Shown: positions 52,633 through 61,379, counted from the first letter of the stretch. The stretch is DNA of 64,000 nucleotides from Candidatus Thiodiazotropha sp. CDECU1 (GCF_963455295.1 NZ_OY734020.1:1488001-1552000); one strand, 5' to 3'. Notes: generated from the letters alone by a model not told the origin. Made by a program: numbers and translations.

Positions 52633-53364
52633 ATGCCTTACAGAGATCACTTGACCAGACTGACATTATGCTTGTTCGCCACGATCTCCACTTCCCTCTT
52701 TGCCGAGGGAGAAAGGTGGAAACAAGATGTCGAAATGGGCATCAACGGCTCCACCGGCAATTCCGAATCCATAAGTCTGCATGCCGGGTACACCGGCAGT
52801 TACAAGGACCAGGACCATGGCTGGAAACTGGTCACCGCCTATGACAAGGCAAAGAGCGACGGAGTGGTATCGAGAAATCAGTTCTTCGCCGACCTGCTGA
52901 AGGATTGGTACTGGAATGACAATCCCTGGTTCGCCTTTGCCCAGGGTCGCTACGATTGGGATGAGTTCAAGGATTGGGATTACAGGCTTTCCGGTTCGAC
53001 CGGTGTCGGTTATGAATTCTTCAACGACGACAACTGGTACCTGGTTGGCCGTATCGGTCTCGGTGGTAACAAGACCTATGGGGATGTGGATGAGGAGTTT
53101 ACCCAAGAGGCTACCCTTGGGTTGGATGCAGCCTGGGCCATCTCGGAGCGGGAGTCGGTTGACTTCAAGACCACCTTCTATCCCAGCCTGGAGGAGGGGG
53201 GTGAATACCGCAACATTACCGCCTTCAATTGGAAGATGGCCATGTCGGAGCAGGGTAAGCTGGCGATGAAGATCGGTCTGATCAACGAGTACGATTCACT
53301 GGCTGCACCCGGCACCGAGCGAAGCGATTTCAAGTACAATCTCTCTCTGGTGTGGGGGCTTTGA
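52633..53364 (+). CDS. DUF481 family outer-membrane protein (YdiY-like)
   Basis: 243 residues from ATG 52633, with signal peptide (LTRLTLCLFATISTSLFA). The mature part is a salt-induced-type DUF481 beta-barrel: DVEMGINGSTGNSESISLHAGY, GVVSRNQFFADLLKDWYW, DYRLSGSTGVGYEFFNDDNWYLVGRIGLGG, and a C-terminal strand SDFKYNLSLVWGL. Role unknown, commonly related to envelope stress. A fragment very like its 3' end is found 360 bp downstream. Confidence 0.85.
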   Translation: MPYRDHLTRLTLCLFATISTSLFAEGERWKQDVEMGINGSTGNSESISLHAGYTGSYKDQDHGWKLVTAYDKAKSDGVVSRNQFFADLLKDWYWNDNPWFAFAQGRYDWDEFKDWDYRLSGSTGVGYEFFNDDNWYLVGRIGLGGNKTYGDVDEEFTQEATLGLDAAWAISERESVDFKTTFYPSLEEGGEYRNITAFNWKMAMSEQGKLAMKIGLINEYDSLAAPGTERSDFKYNLSLVWGL

Positions 53365-53489
53365 GCCTTGGTTACTGGTGAGACATCGGGCAAGGCCCCC
53401 AGCGCCTAACGCGAAGCAGCGGCTGTTCATAGGATTGGCTAAAAAGAGTGCTAAACTAGCAGGCATACTATGTTCAAAAAGGAGTTTGA

Positions 53490-53663
53490 ATGGAACGCGA
53501 GAAATTGCCATACACTGGGCCTGAACGGCGTATTGAGCAGCGTAGAAAAAAAGCCGATCGTCGGGAGCTTATCAGGTTCGAACTCGATAAAGGGCCTCGT
53601 CGGAGAGGTAGTGGACGTCGCCAGGGAGATATGAAGGACCTTTGGGATCGCTGTACACTATGA
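53490..53663 (+). CDS. Small basic protein of unknown function
   Basis: 57 codons from ATG 53490 to TGA 53661-53663, with an ideal AAGGAG six bases before the start. The product is rich in Arg/Lys (PERRIEQRRKKADRRELIRF, then GPRRRGSGRRQGD), with no Cys pair or membrane segment. No family recognised; the composition suggests nucleic-acid or ribosome binding. It lies between the DUF481 gene and a duplicated DUF481 tail, so it may have come in with that rearrangement. Confidence 0.6.
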   Translation: MEREKLPYTGPERRIEQRRKKADRRELIRFELDKGPRRRGSGRRQGDMKDLWDRCTL

Positions 53664-53691
53664 TGTCCAGCCTGAATATCTCATCCATTTA

Positions 53692-53735
53692 AAGTACAAC
53701 CTGTCTCTGGTGTTGGCTCTAAGTCTCAATCACTG
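53692..53735 (+). pseudogene. Remnant of a duplicated DUF481 3' end
   Basis: AAGTACAACCTGTCTCTGGT and the following ~25 bp closely match the end of the DUF481 gene at 53332-53378; in the same frame it reads KYNLSLVLALS against KYNLSLVWGL. The rest of the copy is gone. Its last bases overlap the final codons and stop of the minus-strand RND gene (53726 on). Confidence 0.55.
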
Positions 53736-56700
53736 TTGAGTGCCGGTACCGCATTCTCGGGTGCTTCGCTGGGAGCCTCGTCATCTTGTGGCATGTGAGT
53801 ATGCTCCTTTGCCAGCAGGACATAGATCGACGGCAGCACGAAGAGGGTGAAGAGGGTACCGATGGCCATGCCGCCGACCAAAACCAGTCCGATGGAGTTT
53901 CGTGCCGCCGCCCCGGCGCCGGTTACCAGGATCAGGGGAAAATGGCCGGCAACCGTTGCCACCGTGGTCATCAACACCGGACGCAGGCGAGTCATCGCCG
54001 CCTCACGCACCGCATCGATCTTCGACTCTCCCTGCTCCTGCAGTTTGTTGGCGAACTCGACGATGAGGATGCCGTTCTTGGCAATCAGGCCGACCAGGGT
54101 GACCAGGCCCACCTGGGCATAGATGTTGAGGGTGGTGGTCCAGCCACTGGTCCAGAAGGGCATGTTGGGATTGGGCATCTTCAGGAAGGTGAACATCAGG
54201 GCGCCGAACATGGCCAATGGCACTGAGCCCAGGAGAATGATGAGCGGGTCGCGGAATGAGTTGAACTGTACTGCCAACGCCATGAAGATCATCACGATGG
54301 CCAGGGTGAAGGCCGGCAGGAACTTGTTCCCCTCATGGCGCAGCTGGCGCGACTCACCGGTGTAGTCCATGGTGTAACCGGGGGGCAGGATCTCCCGCGC
54401 CGCCTCTTCTAGTACAGTGAGTGCCTCATCCAGGGTGCGGTTGGTCATGCCCGAGAGCTTCACCGAGTTGAGCTGCTGGAAGCGGTTGAGGGAGCGGGGT
54501 ACGGTGCTGTTCTCGATCTTCGCCACGCTATTCAGTGGGATCATCTCGCCTTCAGGGCCGTTTATGTAGATCTCGGTAAGCTGATCCGGGTTGAGTCGTT
54601 GGCTACGTTCGATCTGTGGAATCACCTTATAGCTGCGCCCCGCAATGTTGAAGCGGTTGACGTAATCGCCACCCAGGGCCGCGGCCATGTCGTTGCCGAC
54701 CTGGTTGAGATCGAGCCCGAGGGCGCCGATCTTGTCCCGATCCAATACCACCTGGGCCTGGGGCTGATCGTATTTGAGATCGATCAGCGGCGGAAAGTGG
54801 AAGATGCCGCTTTCCGTGGCCTTGGTCTGTATCTGCTGGGCAAAGTCGAGCAGTCGCTTGGCGTCCCCGGTGGATGCGATGATGAACTCCACCGGGAAGT
54901 TGCTACCGCCGGGCAGGGCGGGGGGCGTGGTTGCGAAGATCTGGAATCCCGGGATCTGCGACAGCTTGGCCTGGATATCGGGCACGATCTCGAACACGGT
55001 GCGTTCACGGGGATCGTGCCAGGGCTTGACCACCATGCCGGAGAAGCCGTCGGTGTCATAGAGGGCGCCGACCGAGGGCGCGAGCAGAATCTGGAAGGTC
55101 AGATCCACCTCCTGAATACTGAGAAATGCCTCCTCCACCGCCTTGCCGTAAAACGCCTTCTGATTGGCGGTGGCGTTGGCCGGTGCATTGATGATGCCGA
55201 AGATTACACTCTGATCCTCTCCTGGTGCCAACTCCTTGGGCGACATGTTGTAGAGGGGGAAGGCAGCCGCAGCGACAGCGAGCCATATCACGTAGACGAA
55301 GGGGCGGGCGTTCAGGGTGTTGCCGATCATGCGGCCGTAGGCCAGGCGCAGGCGGTCGAAGTGGTGGTTGACCCAGCCGGTGAAGCCCTTCTCCTCATCC
55401 GCGGCATCGCGCAGCATTTGCGAACACATCATTGGTGACAGGGTCAAAGCGACGATGCCTGAGATGGTGACAGTACCGGCCAGGGTCAGGGCGAACTCGC
55501 GGAAGAGGGCGCCGGTAAGCCCACCTTGCAGGGCGATGGGAATGTAGACTGCCGCCAGGGTGATGGTCATGGCGATGATTGGACCCACCAGTTCCCGTGC
55601 ACCGAGCAGGGCCGCATCCAGTTTGCTGCGACCCTCCCGCAGATGGCGTTCGATATTCTCCACCATGACGATGGCGTCATCCACCACCAGGCCCACGGAG
55701 AGCACGATGGCCAGCAGGGTGAGCAGGTTGAGGGAGAAGCCGAAGACCTGCATCAGAAAGATACTGCCGATCAGGGAAACCGGTATCGCGAACATGGGCA
55801 CCAGGGCGGTTCGCATGGAACCCAGAAAGAGGAAGATGACCAGGATGACGATCATCAGGGTATCGCCCAGGGTCTTGGTGACCTCGGTGATGGCGTTGGC
55901 GATATATTCAGAGGCATCATAGCCGAGTTCAACCTCGAGGCCTGACGGCAGGTCGCGGGCGATGGCGTCGATCTCGGTGCGCACCCGCTTGATGACATCG
56001 ATGGTATTGGCATTGGGTAGGGGGAAGATACCCATGAAGACGGCGGTCTGGCCCAGGTAGCTGACCGTTGTGTCGTAATCCTCCGCACCGAGGGTGACCT
56101 CGGCAATATCCCGCAGACGCACGATGGCATCGTCATGCTGCCGGATCACCAGGTGCTCGAACTCCTCCACCGTGTGCAGATCGGTGTTGGCGGTCAGGGT
56201 GGCCTGGACCAGAGAGCCCTTGGTGGTGCCGACGGCGGCGAGAAAGTTGTTGGCGGCCAGGGCCTGGCGCACCTGGGCCGGGCTGACATGATAGGCGGCC
56301 ATCTTGTCCGGTTTCAGCCAGATGCGCATGGCGAAGGTGCGGGCACCGAATATTTCAGCCCGCTGCACCCCCGCAACAGCGGCCAGGCGGGGTTGGATGA
56401 CCCGGATCAGATAGTCGGTGATCTCCGCCTGGGAGAGGATGTCGGAGGCGAAGCTGATGTAGGCGGCGGCGAACTCCGAGTCGGCCGACTGCACCGAGAT
56501 CGCCGGTACCTGGGCCTCGGCGGGCAGCTCGTTACGTACCTGGTTAACCTTGGCAGTGATCTCCGCCAACGCCTTGGTGGGCTCATAGTTGAGCTTGAGG
56601 CGGGCGTTGATCATGGAGAAGCCCTGCAGGCTCTTGGATTCGATATAGTCGATACCGTCGGCCGATGCTATGGCCTGTTCCAGGGGTGTGGTGATGAATC

Positions 56701-56893
56701 CGCGTACCAACTCGGCGCTGGCGCCCACGTAGACCGTGGAGATGTTGATGGTGGCGTTGTCGCTACGGGGATATTGACGGATATTGAGACTGTTCCAGGC
56801 CTGTATACCGGCGATGACGATCAGCAGATTGATCACAATCGCAACCACCGGGCGCTGGATAAACAGATCGGTAAAGGCTTTCATCCTGGCCAT
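53726..56893 (-). CDS. RND multidrug efflux permease (HAE1 family)
   Basis: 1055-residue AcrB/MexB-type inner-membrane pump. The N-end is FTDLFIQRPVVAIVINLLIVIAGIQAWNSLNIRQYP. The proton-relay Asp pair lies in LLTLLAIVLSVGLVVDDAIVMVENIERHLREG, and the second half has LVTLVGLIAKNGILIVEFANKLQEQGESKIDAVREAAMTRLRPVLMTT. Twelve helices and two large periplasmic domains, full length. It lies 26 bp after the adaptor gene. No outer-membrane channel is encoded nearby, so it probably uses a shared TolC-like protein. Confidence 0.93.
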   Translation of the reverse strand: MARMKAFTDLFIQRPVVAIVINLLIVIAGIQAWNSLNIRQYPRSDNATINISTVYVGASAELVRGFITTPLEQAIASADGIDYIESKSLQGFSMINARLKLNYEPTKALAEITAKVNQVRNELPAEAQVPAISVQSADSEFAAAYISFASDILSQAEITDYLIRVIQPRLAAVAGVQRAEIFGARTFAMRIWLKPDKMAAYHVSPAQVRQALAANNFLAAVGTTKGSLVQATLTANTDLHTVEEFEHLVIRQHDDAIVRLRDIAEVTLGAEDYDTTVSYLGQTAVFMGIFPLPNANTIDVIKRVRTEIDAIARDLPSGLEVELGYDASEYIANAITEVTKTLGDTLMIVILVIFLFLGSMRTALVPMFAIPVSLIGSIFLMQVFGFSLNLLTLLAIVLSVGLVVDDAIVMVENIERHLREGRSKLDAALLGARELVGPIIAMTITLAAVYIPIALQGGLTGALFREFALTLAGTVTISGIVALTLSPMMCSQMLRDAADEEKGFTGWVNHHFDRLRLAYGRMIGNTLNARPFVYVIWLAVAAAAFPLYNMSPKELAPGEDQSVIFGIINAPANATANQKAFYGKAVEEAFLSIQEVDLTFQILLAPSVGALYDTDGFSGMVVKPWHDPRERTVFEIVPDIQAKLSQIPGFQIFATTPPALPGGSNFPVEFIIASTGDAKRLLDFAQQIQTKATESGIFHFPPLIDLKYDQPQAQVVLDRDKIGALGLDLNQVGNDMAAALGGDYVNRFNIAGRSYKVIPQIERSQRLNPDQLTEIYINGPEGEMIPLNSVAKIENSTVPRSLNRFQQLNSVKLSGMTNRTLDEALTVLEEAAREILPPGYTMDYTGESRQLRHEGNKFLPAFTLAIVMIFMALAVQFNSFRDPLIILLGSVPLAMFGALMFTFLKMPNPNMPFWTSGWTTTLNIYAQVGLVTLVGLIAKNGILIVEFANKLQEQGESKIDAVREAAMTRLRPVLMTTVATVAGHFPLILVTGAGAAARNSIGLVLVGGMAIGTLFTLFVLPSIYVLLAKEHTHMPQDDEAPSEAPENAVPALNSD

Positions 56894-56919
56894 CTCAATA
56901 TCCTTTTGTCAGGGTCCGG

Positions 56920-58044
56920 TTACTCATTGGCGGGGTTGGGTTCCATCTGTGCATCCGGTGCCAGGGTGTTATTCACCACCACCGCCATCTTCGGCCGTAG
57001 CTTGAAGACGCCGCTGGTGACGACGCTATCACCCTCGTTGAGTCCAGTGACCACGGCAACGAAATCCCCCTGGGTGTCACCCAGGCGAACCACCTGCTGG
57101 CGCAGCACCTGCTGTTTTTTGCCACTGGCTTCATCCTCCACCTCGTCGATCACGAATACCGTGTCACCATAGGGGGCATAGAGGACGGCTGTGGCCGGGA
57201 TAGCAAGTACCTCCTCATCATCTGCAAGCAATACCTCCACATTGGCGAACATGCCGGGCCGTAGCAGTTCACCCTCATTGGAGAACTTGGCCCTGACACG
57301 CACGCTGCGGGTCATCTGGTCGATTTCGGGATTCACCGCGAGAATCTTGCCACTGAAGACCTGGTCTGGGGCCGCATCGGTTCTGATGTGTACCTTGGTG
57401 CCAGGGATCAGGATGGAGTACTGCTGTTGGGGAAAAGAGAAGTCCACATAAATGGGATCGATTGTCTGCAAGGTCACAACAGGTGTGCCCTGTTCGATAA
57501 TCTGACCCAGGTTGACCTGACGTAGACCAAGCTGACCGGCGAAGGGCGCTCGCAGGGTCTTCTTCGCAATGGTGGCACGTACATTGTCGACCTGGGCGGT
57601 GGCCTGTTTATAGTTGGCCTCGGCGCTGTCGAGGTCGGCTTGGGAGACAGTCTTGTTGGCACGCAAGTCCCGGTTGCGGTCCAGGTTGATCCGCGCCAGC
57701 TTGGCTGCCGCCTCTGCTGAACGGAGCTGTGCCTGCTCTGCGGTGATGTCGATTCGCACCAGCAGATCGCCTTTCTCAACCCGATCACCCGACTTGAAGG
57801 CGATCTCCTCGATCTTACCACCCAGTTCCGCGGAGACAGTTACCCCCTGCACTGCCACCAGTGAGCCGGTGGCGCTCACGGTGTTGGGCCAGCGCACGCT
57901 GCGGACCTGATCAGAGGTCACTGTCTCGGGGGGCATCTCCATCTGCGCCGCGCCCATGGTTTCGAATTGTTTCAGCTTGATGACGGTCGGTACCCCAATC
58001 AGGATAGCTAGACCTATCAACGTGAAAGCCAGTTTCTTTAACAT
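56920..58044 (-). CDS. RND efflux periplasmic adaptor (membrane fusion protein)
   Basis: About 374 residues from ATG 58044 (ATG 58077 is possible). The N-terminal anchor is LKKLAFTLIGLAILIGVPTV, followed by the lipoyl half-motifs VTVSAELGGKIEEIAFKSGDRVEKGDLLVRID and LRAPFAGQLGLRQVNLGQIIEQGTPVVTLQ, which flank a coiled-coil hairpin (about 95-145). Beta-barrel and membrane-proximal domains follow. It pairs with the RND pump directly downstream. Confidence 0.92.
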   Translation of the reverse strand: MLKKLAFTLIGLAILIGVPTVIKLKQFETMGAAQMEMPPETVTSDQVRSVRWPNTVSATGSLVAVQGVTVSAELGGKIEEIAFKSGDRVEKGDLLVRIDITAEQAQLRSAEAAAKLARINLDRNRDLRANKTVSQADLDSAEANYKQATAQVDNVRATIAKKTLRAPFAGQLGLRQVNLGQIIEQGTPVVTLQTIDPIYVDFSFPQQQYSILIPGTKVHIRTDAAPDQVFSGKILAVNPEIDQMTRSVRVRAKFSNEGELLRPGMFANVEVLLADDEEVLAIPATAVLYAPYGDTVFVIDEVEDEASGKKQQVLRQQVVRLGDTQGDFVAVVTGLNEGDSVVTSGVFKLRPKMAVVVNNTLAPDAQMEPNPANE

Positions 58045-58363
58045 ATGGTTAACATCCGTGCACGATTCACTGGGCACCTAATGGTTGGATTGGCGACAAT
58101 CTCTATAGTCTGCTAGGGATTATACAGGCAACATGAGAGATGACTTTGTTTTCAGCGCCAAGTTCCACCCACTATCAGATATTTCATTAATCACAATAAA
58201 AACATTGTGATCAAAGAGATGCCTGTCTTGGATTTGACATAGGAGTGGAACGCGATAATGCATCCCTGAACCATCTTCAGAGAAGATAGTGGCTACGCTG
58301 TACAATACCTTACAGCATCACTATCTAATAGACCAGATTTCTCTGTGTCCATGCCATGCCAAT
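58045..58363. other. Gene-free stretch upstream of the efflux operon
   Basis: A 61-codon frame on the minus strand (58120-58305) shows no protein-like features and is rejected. The inverted repeat ATCACAAT/ATTGTGAT at 58190-58211 might be an operator or the loop of a small hairpin. The efflux promoter should lie here; no dedicated regulator gene is adjacent. Confidence 0.4.
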
Positions 58364-58816
58364 TTAGGGTTTTATGTCGAGTACCGGGGTATTTGGAAAG
58401 GCATCGATTTCATCGATCTCAATCCTGTTGCCCTGTATAGAAATAATACGGCAACGGCTTAGGGCGATCAGGTTAGGCCTGACCGGTGCACGGGTGGCGA
58501 AGACGCCACGCATGGGGTTATCCGGATTGCCGCGGGGGTGGACCTGCAGGATCCTGCGCTGCTTCGGTGTATCGTTGCGATCGAACCAGTAGAGCACCCA
58601 GATGGCGTCGAACTGATCCAGGCCGAGTAGCGCAGGCATATATGCCTCATCCACCTCGATAACCGTTTTGCCTCCCTGCTTGCGAACCCAGCCGATGGGC
58701 CAAACCTCGTAGGAAGGGGAGTGGTCTTGGTGAAAGGTATCATCATCAGCACTGCTGTCTGCCAGACAGAGCGGCATAACGGATAGGATTAGTATCAATA
58801 GTCTTGTGGGCGTCAT
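58364..58816 (-). CDS. Exported TsaA/TrmO-domain protein
   Basis: 150 residues. After MTPTRLLILILSVMPLCLADSS, a clear signal peptide, comes a TsaA-like domain (UPF0066): YEVWPIGWVRKQGGKTVIEVDEAYMPALLGLDQFDAIWVLYWFDRND, VHPRGNPDNPMRGVFATRAPVRPNLIALSRCRII and the end NTPVLDIKP. The family's known member TrmO methylates t6A in tRNA in the cytoplasm. A secreted version cannot act on tRNA, so a different, unknown substrate is likely. A Cys at 17 also makes a weak lipobox (PLCL) possible. Confidence 0.78.
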   Translation of the reverse strand: MTPTRLLILILSVMPLCLADSSADDDTFHQDHSPSYEVWPIGWVRKQGGKTVIEVDEAYMPALLGLDQFDAIWVLYWFDRNDTPKQRRILQVHPRGNPDNPMRGVFATRAPVRPNLIALSRCRIISIQGNRIEIDEIDAFPNTPVLDIKP

Positions 58817-59006
58817 AGATCAGGTTCCATATTGGATATGACGGAGAGCATTATAACTCAACATTTATAGTATGTTTGAGGATCCAGCAGATAGCCTGCG
58901 CATTCTGGTAAAATGCTCCAAGAAATGTTCTATTGTAGTTTCGATTCAAACAAAGGGATGCCTGCATGCCAGGCAATTCAAATCGCCTTTAGGCAAGGAG
59001 ATCATC

Positions 59007-59387
59007 ATGGCCGACAATCCAGTGGCTTGGTTCGAAATATACGTAAACGAAATGAAAAGAGCCAAAAGGTTTTACGAATCTGTTCTTGCGGTTGATCTGG
59101 AAAAGCTGAATGATCCGAATGATTCGGGCATCGAAATGTGGTCTTTTCCGTCTGATGTACAGGAATATGGAGCTACTGGTGCCCTGGTGAAAATGGATGG
59201 CTTTGCCGCTGGAGGTAACAGCACCTTGGTCTACTTCTCTTGTGAGGACTGTGCAGTTGAAGAGTCTCGAGTTGAAGCTGCAGGTGGGAAAATCCATCAA
59301 GCGAAGATGTCGATTGGTGAGTATGGCTTCATATCTCTCGCGATAGATACTGAGGGCAATATGTTTGGCCTGCATTCCATGAAGTAA
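59007..59387 (+). CDS. VOC family (glyoxalase-like) protein
   Basis: 126 residues of the vicinal oxygen chelate fold: NPVAWFEIYVNEMKRAKRFYESVLAVDLEKL, then TGALVKMDGFAAGGNSTLVYFSCEDCAVEESRVEAAGGKIHQAKMSIGEYGFISLAIDTEGNMFGLHS. This is the PhnB/CFP32-like single-domain type that works as a dimer. ATG 59007 has AAGGAG at good spacing; the frame back to 58872 is not conserved. Substrate unknown. DNA from here to ~61.1 kb is rather AT-rich. Confidence 0.85.
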   Translation: MADNPVAWFEIYVNEMKRAKRFYESVLAVDLEKLNDPNDSGIEMWSFPSDVQEYGATGALVKMDGFAAGGNSTLVYFSCEDCAVEESRVEAAGGKIHQAKMSIGEYGFISLAIDTEGNMFGLHSMK

Positions 59388-59423
59388 TATGGATTATATC
59401 CAAATGATTATAAAGGGGTATGA

Positions 59424-59867
59424 GTGGTGAAAAAGAGACTACCCGTTGTTTTGGTGGTTTTGATAATTTTAACAGGATGCTCAGGAACCATGCCAAAATT
59501 GGGTGTAAATAACGGCCGACTGATGCAATGCCCGGAAACGCCAAACTGCGTTAGCAGTCAGGCAACAGATGAACAGCATTACATTCAACCCATCCAGTTT
59601 ATGGGCACACAGCAAGAGGCGCAAGGCGCTCTCTTGAAGATGCTTGAAACATGGAAGAGAACAAAGATCATAGTGACTCAGGAAGAATATATTCGAGCAG
59701 AGTTTGCATCCATGATATTTCGATTTGTTGATGATGTGGAGTTTTATTTGTCATCGATAAAAGCGGATGAAACAGTCATACATGTCCGTTCTGCTTCCCG
59801 TGTAGGGTATTCAGACTTTGGCGTCAACCGAAAACGAATTGAACAGATCCGAAGTCAATTGAAGTAG
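59424..59867 (+). CDS. DUF1499 family lipoprotein
   Basis: 147 residues with lipobox VLIILTGCSG (Cys19). The mature part has the DUF1499 features CPETPNCVSSQA, WKRTKIIVTQEEYIRAEFASMIFRFVDDVEFYL and HVRSASRVGYSDFGVNRKRIEQIRSQL. GTG 59424 or GTG 59427 starts, with AAGGGG upstream. Members are secreted or lipid-anchored proteins of unknown function, widely found near envelope genes. Confidence 0.85.
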   Translation: MVKKRLPVVLVVLIILTGCSGTMPKLGVNNGRLMQCPETPNCVSSQATDEQHYIQPIQFMGTQQEAQGALLKMLETWKRTKIIVTQEEYIRAEFASMIFRFVDDVEFYLSSIKADETVIHVRSASRVGYSDFGVNRKRIEQIRSQLK

Positions 59868-59928
59868 TCCGCGAATGAACGCAAATGCAGGGGATCTCTG
59901 CATTATATCGATCTCGAACTGAGTGTTT

Positions 59929-60408
59929 ATGCAAAAAGTTACCATACTTGTTGATGTTCAAAATATCTATTACACAACCAAACAAGCTTATGGCCGGAAT
60001 TTTGATTACAATCTGTTTTGGAGAAAGGCAACCTCAGGTCGGGAGGTGATAAAGGCAATAGCTTACTCATGTGATAAGGGTGATCAGAAACAACGACAGT
60101 TTCAAAATATACTCAAGGCTATTGGCTTTGAAGTTAAATTAAAATCCTATATCCAAAGATCCGATGGTTCCGCTAAATGTGATTGGGATGTTGGTATAAC
60201 CATCGATGCCATGGAACATGGAAAAGAGTCCGACATTGTAGTGTTGGTTTCAGGGGATGGGGATTTTGCTCTGTTGGTTGAAAAGTTGCGAACGGCCTAT
60301 GGTAATTCCGTAGAGGTATATGGGGTCCCTCAATTGACAGCGTCAGCGTTAATCAATGCAGCATCAAAGTACCAAGCAATAGAAAGTGATTTGCTGCTAA
60401 ACAAGTAG
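59929..60408 (+). CDS. NYN domain protein (LabA/DUF88-like nuclease fold)
   Basis: 159 residues with PIN-like NYN fold: VTILVDVQNIYYTTKQ (first metal Asp), KCDWDVGITIDAME and DIVVLVSGDGDFALLVEKLRTAYGNSVEVYGVP (further acidic residues in SGDGDF). Predicted to be a small RNase. ATG 59929 is taken; GTG 59923 is possible. Stands between two unrelated genes with no clear operon partner. Confidence 0.85.
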   Translation: MQKVTILVDVQNIYYTTKQAYGRNFDYNLFWRKATSGREVIKAIAYSCDKGDQKQRQFQNILKAIGFEVKLKSYIQRSDGSAKCDWDVGITIDAMEHGKESDIVVLVSGDGDFALLVEKLRTAYGNSVEVYGVPQLTASALINAASKYQAIESDLLLNK

Positions 60409-60428
60409 TATCAGATAAAGTATAGAAA

Positions 60429-61124
60429 ATGCGTGCACTCTATTTACAACATGTTCCTTTCGAAGGCTTGGGCAGTATCGAAATATGGTTACAGAGTGCG
60501 GGTTGCGAGATAACAAACACCAGGTTATATGAATCAGACGAACTTCCGGAGGTCGATGAGGTTGACTTGCTTGTGATCATGGGCGGGCCCATGAGTGTCA
60601 ACGATACAACTGACTATCCCTGGCTCGTAAAAGAGAAGGAATTTATAAAGAGTGTAATTGATTCAGGCAAGCCGGTTTTAGGTATATGTTTAGGTGCACA
60701 ACTTATCGCTAGTTCCTTGGGGGCTGATATCTATTCTAATTCAGTGAAGGAGATCGGTTGGTTTCCCATTCAGGCGGTAAGGTCTGATAACAAGGCGTTA
60801 TTCCAGTTTCCTGAAGAAGCAGTAGTATTTCATTGGCATGGTGAGACATTTGATCTACCTTCAGGGGCAACCCAAATCGCTGCAAGCAAGGTCTGCAGAA
60901 ACCAGGCCTTTCAGATTGGCGCAAATGTTATCGGACTTCAATTTCACCTCGAAACAACCCCCGCTTCAGCACAAGCGATAGTTGAGCATTGTGCTGCTGA
61001 GTTGGTTGATGGCGAATATATTCAAACTGAAACAGAGATATTAGCCGCTTCGCCAGAGCTATATCACTCGATAAACGGTCTCATGGAGAGAGTCCTTGAA
61101 TACATCACAAGGGATAACTGTTAA
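60429..61124 (+). CDS. Class I glutamine amidotransferase-like protein
   Basis: 231 residues of the GATase1 fold (GMP synthase-like). The nucleophile elbow is PVLGICLGAQLIASSLGA with Cys in GICLG, and the His of the triad is in GLQFHLETTP. LLVIMGGPMSVNDTTDYPWLVKEKEFI is the oxyanion-side motif. No synthetase domain is fused, so it either acts alone as a gamma-glutamyl hydrolase or serves an unknown partner. It ends 72 bp before the first NifA site of nifB. Confidence 0.87.
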   Translation: MRALYLQHVPFEGLGSIEIWLQSAGCEITNTRLYESDELPEVDEVDLLVIMGGPMSVNDTTDYPWLVKEKEFIKSVIDSGKPVLGICLGAQLIASSLGADIYSNSVKEIGWFPIQAVRSDNKALFQFPEEAVVFHWHGETFDLPSGATQIAASKVCRNQAFQIGANVIGLQFHLETTPASAQAIVEHCAAELVDGEYIQTETEILAASPELYHSINGLMERVLEYITRDNC

Positions 61125-61195
61125 CAGATTGCCAGCCTGAAGATAGCAACAGATAGAGAGAAGGACTTCATGACTGCCTAGGAGGATTTCTCCCC

Positions 61196-61211
61196 TGTAA
61201 TGGATACGACA
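61196..61211. promoter_or_regulatory. NifA upstream activator site 1 (nifB)
   Basis: TGTAATGGATACGACA matches TGT-N10-ACA exactly. It is the distal site, 33 bp from the second. Confidence 0.8.
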
Positions 61212-61228
61212 GGAACCCTCCATCACTC

Positions 61229-61244
61229 TGTATCCAATCCGACA
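61229..61244. promoter_or_regulatory. NifA upstream activator site 2 (nifB)
   Basis: TGTATCCAATCCGACA matches TGT-N10-ACA exactly. It is centred about 73 bp upstream of the -24 element of the nifB promoter. Confidence 0.8.
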
Positions 61245-61307
61245 TTTACCCAACTGTACTTTCGATAAAATCAATTAACTCAATAAGATACGACCATCGA
61301 GCAAAGG

Positions 61308-61323
61308 CGGCACGCGGATTGCA
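61308..61323 (+). promoter_or_regulatory. Sigma-54 promoter of the nifB operon
   Basis: CGGCACGCGGATTGCA fits TGGCAC-N5-TTGCA at all but the first base, with GG (61309-61310) and GC (61321-61322) correctly spaced. The nifB ATG is 57 bp downstream. Confidence 0.85.
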
Positions 61324-61379
61324 TCTAGCCTCTTGAAACCGACATTAACCCGTATGGGTCATGATTTGGAGGCAAAGTG

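Noticed and set aside
54599-55438. 279-codon plus-strand frame opposite the RND pump
   Set aside because: Long but antisense to a complete AcrB-type gene; composition follows the third-position bias of the real gene.
58120-58305. 61-codon frame on the minus strand upstream of the efflux operon
   Set aside because: No family features or ribosome site, lies in an AT-rich promoter region; likely chance.
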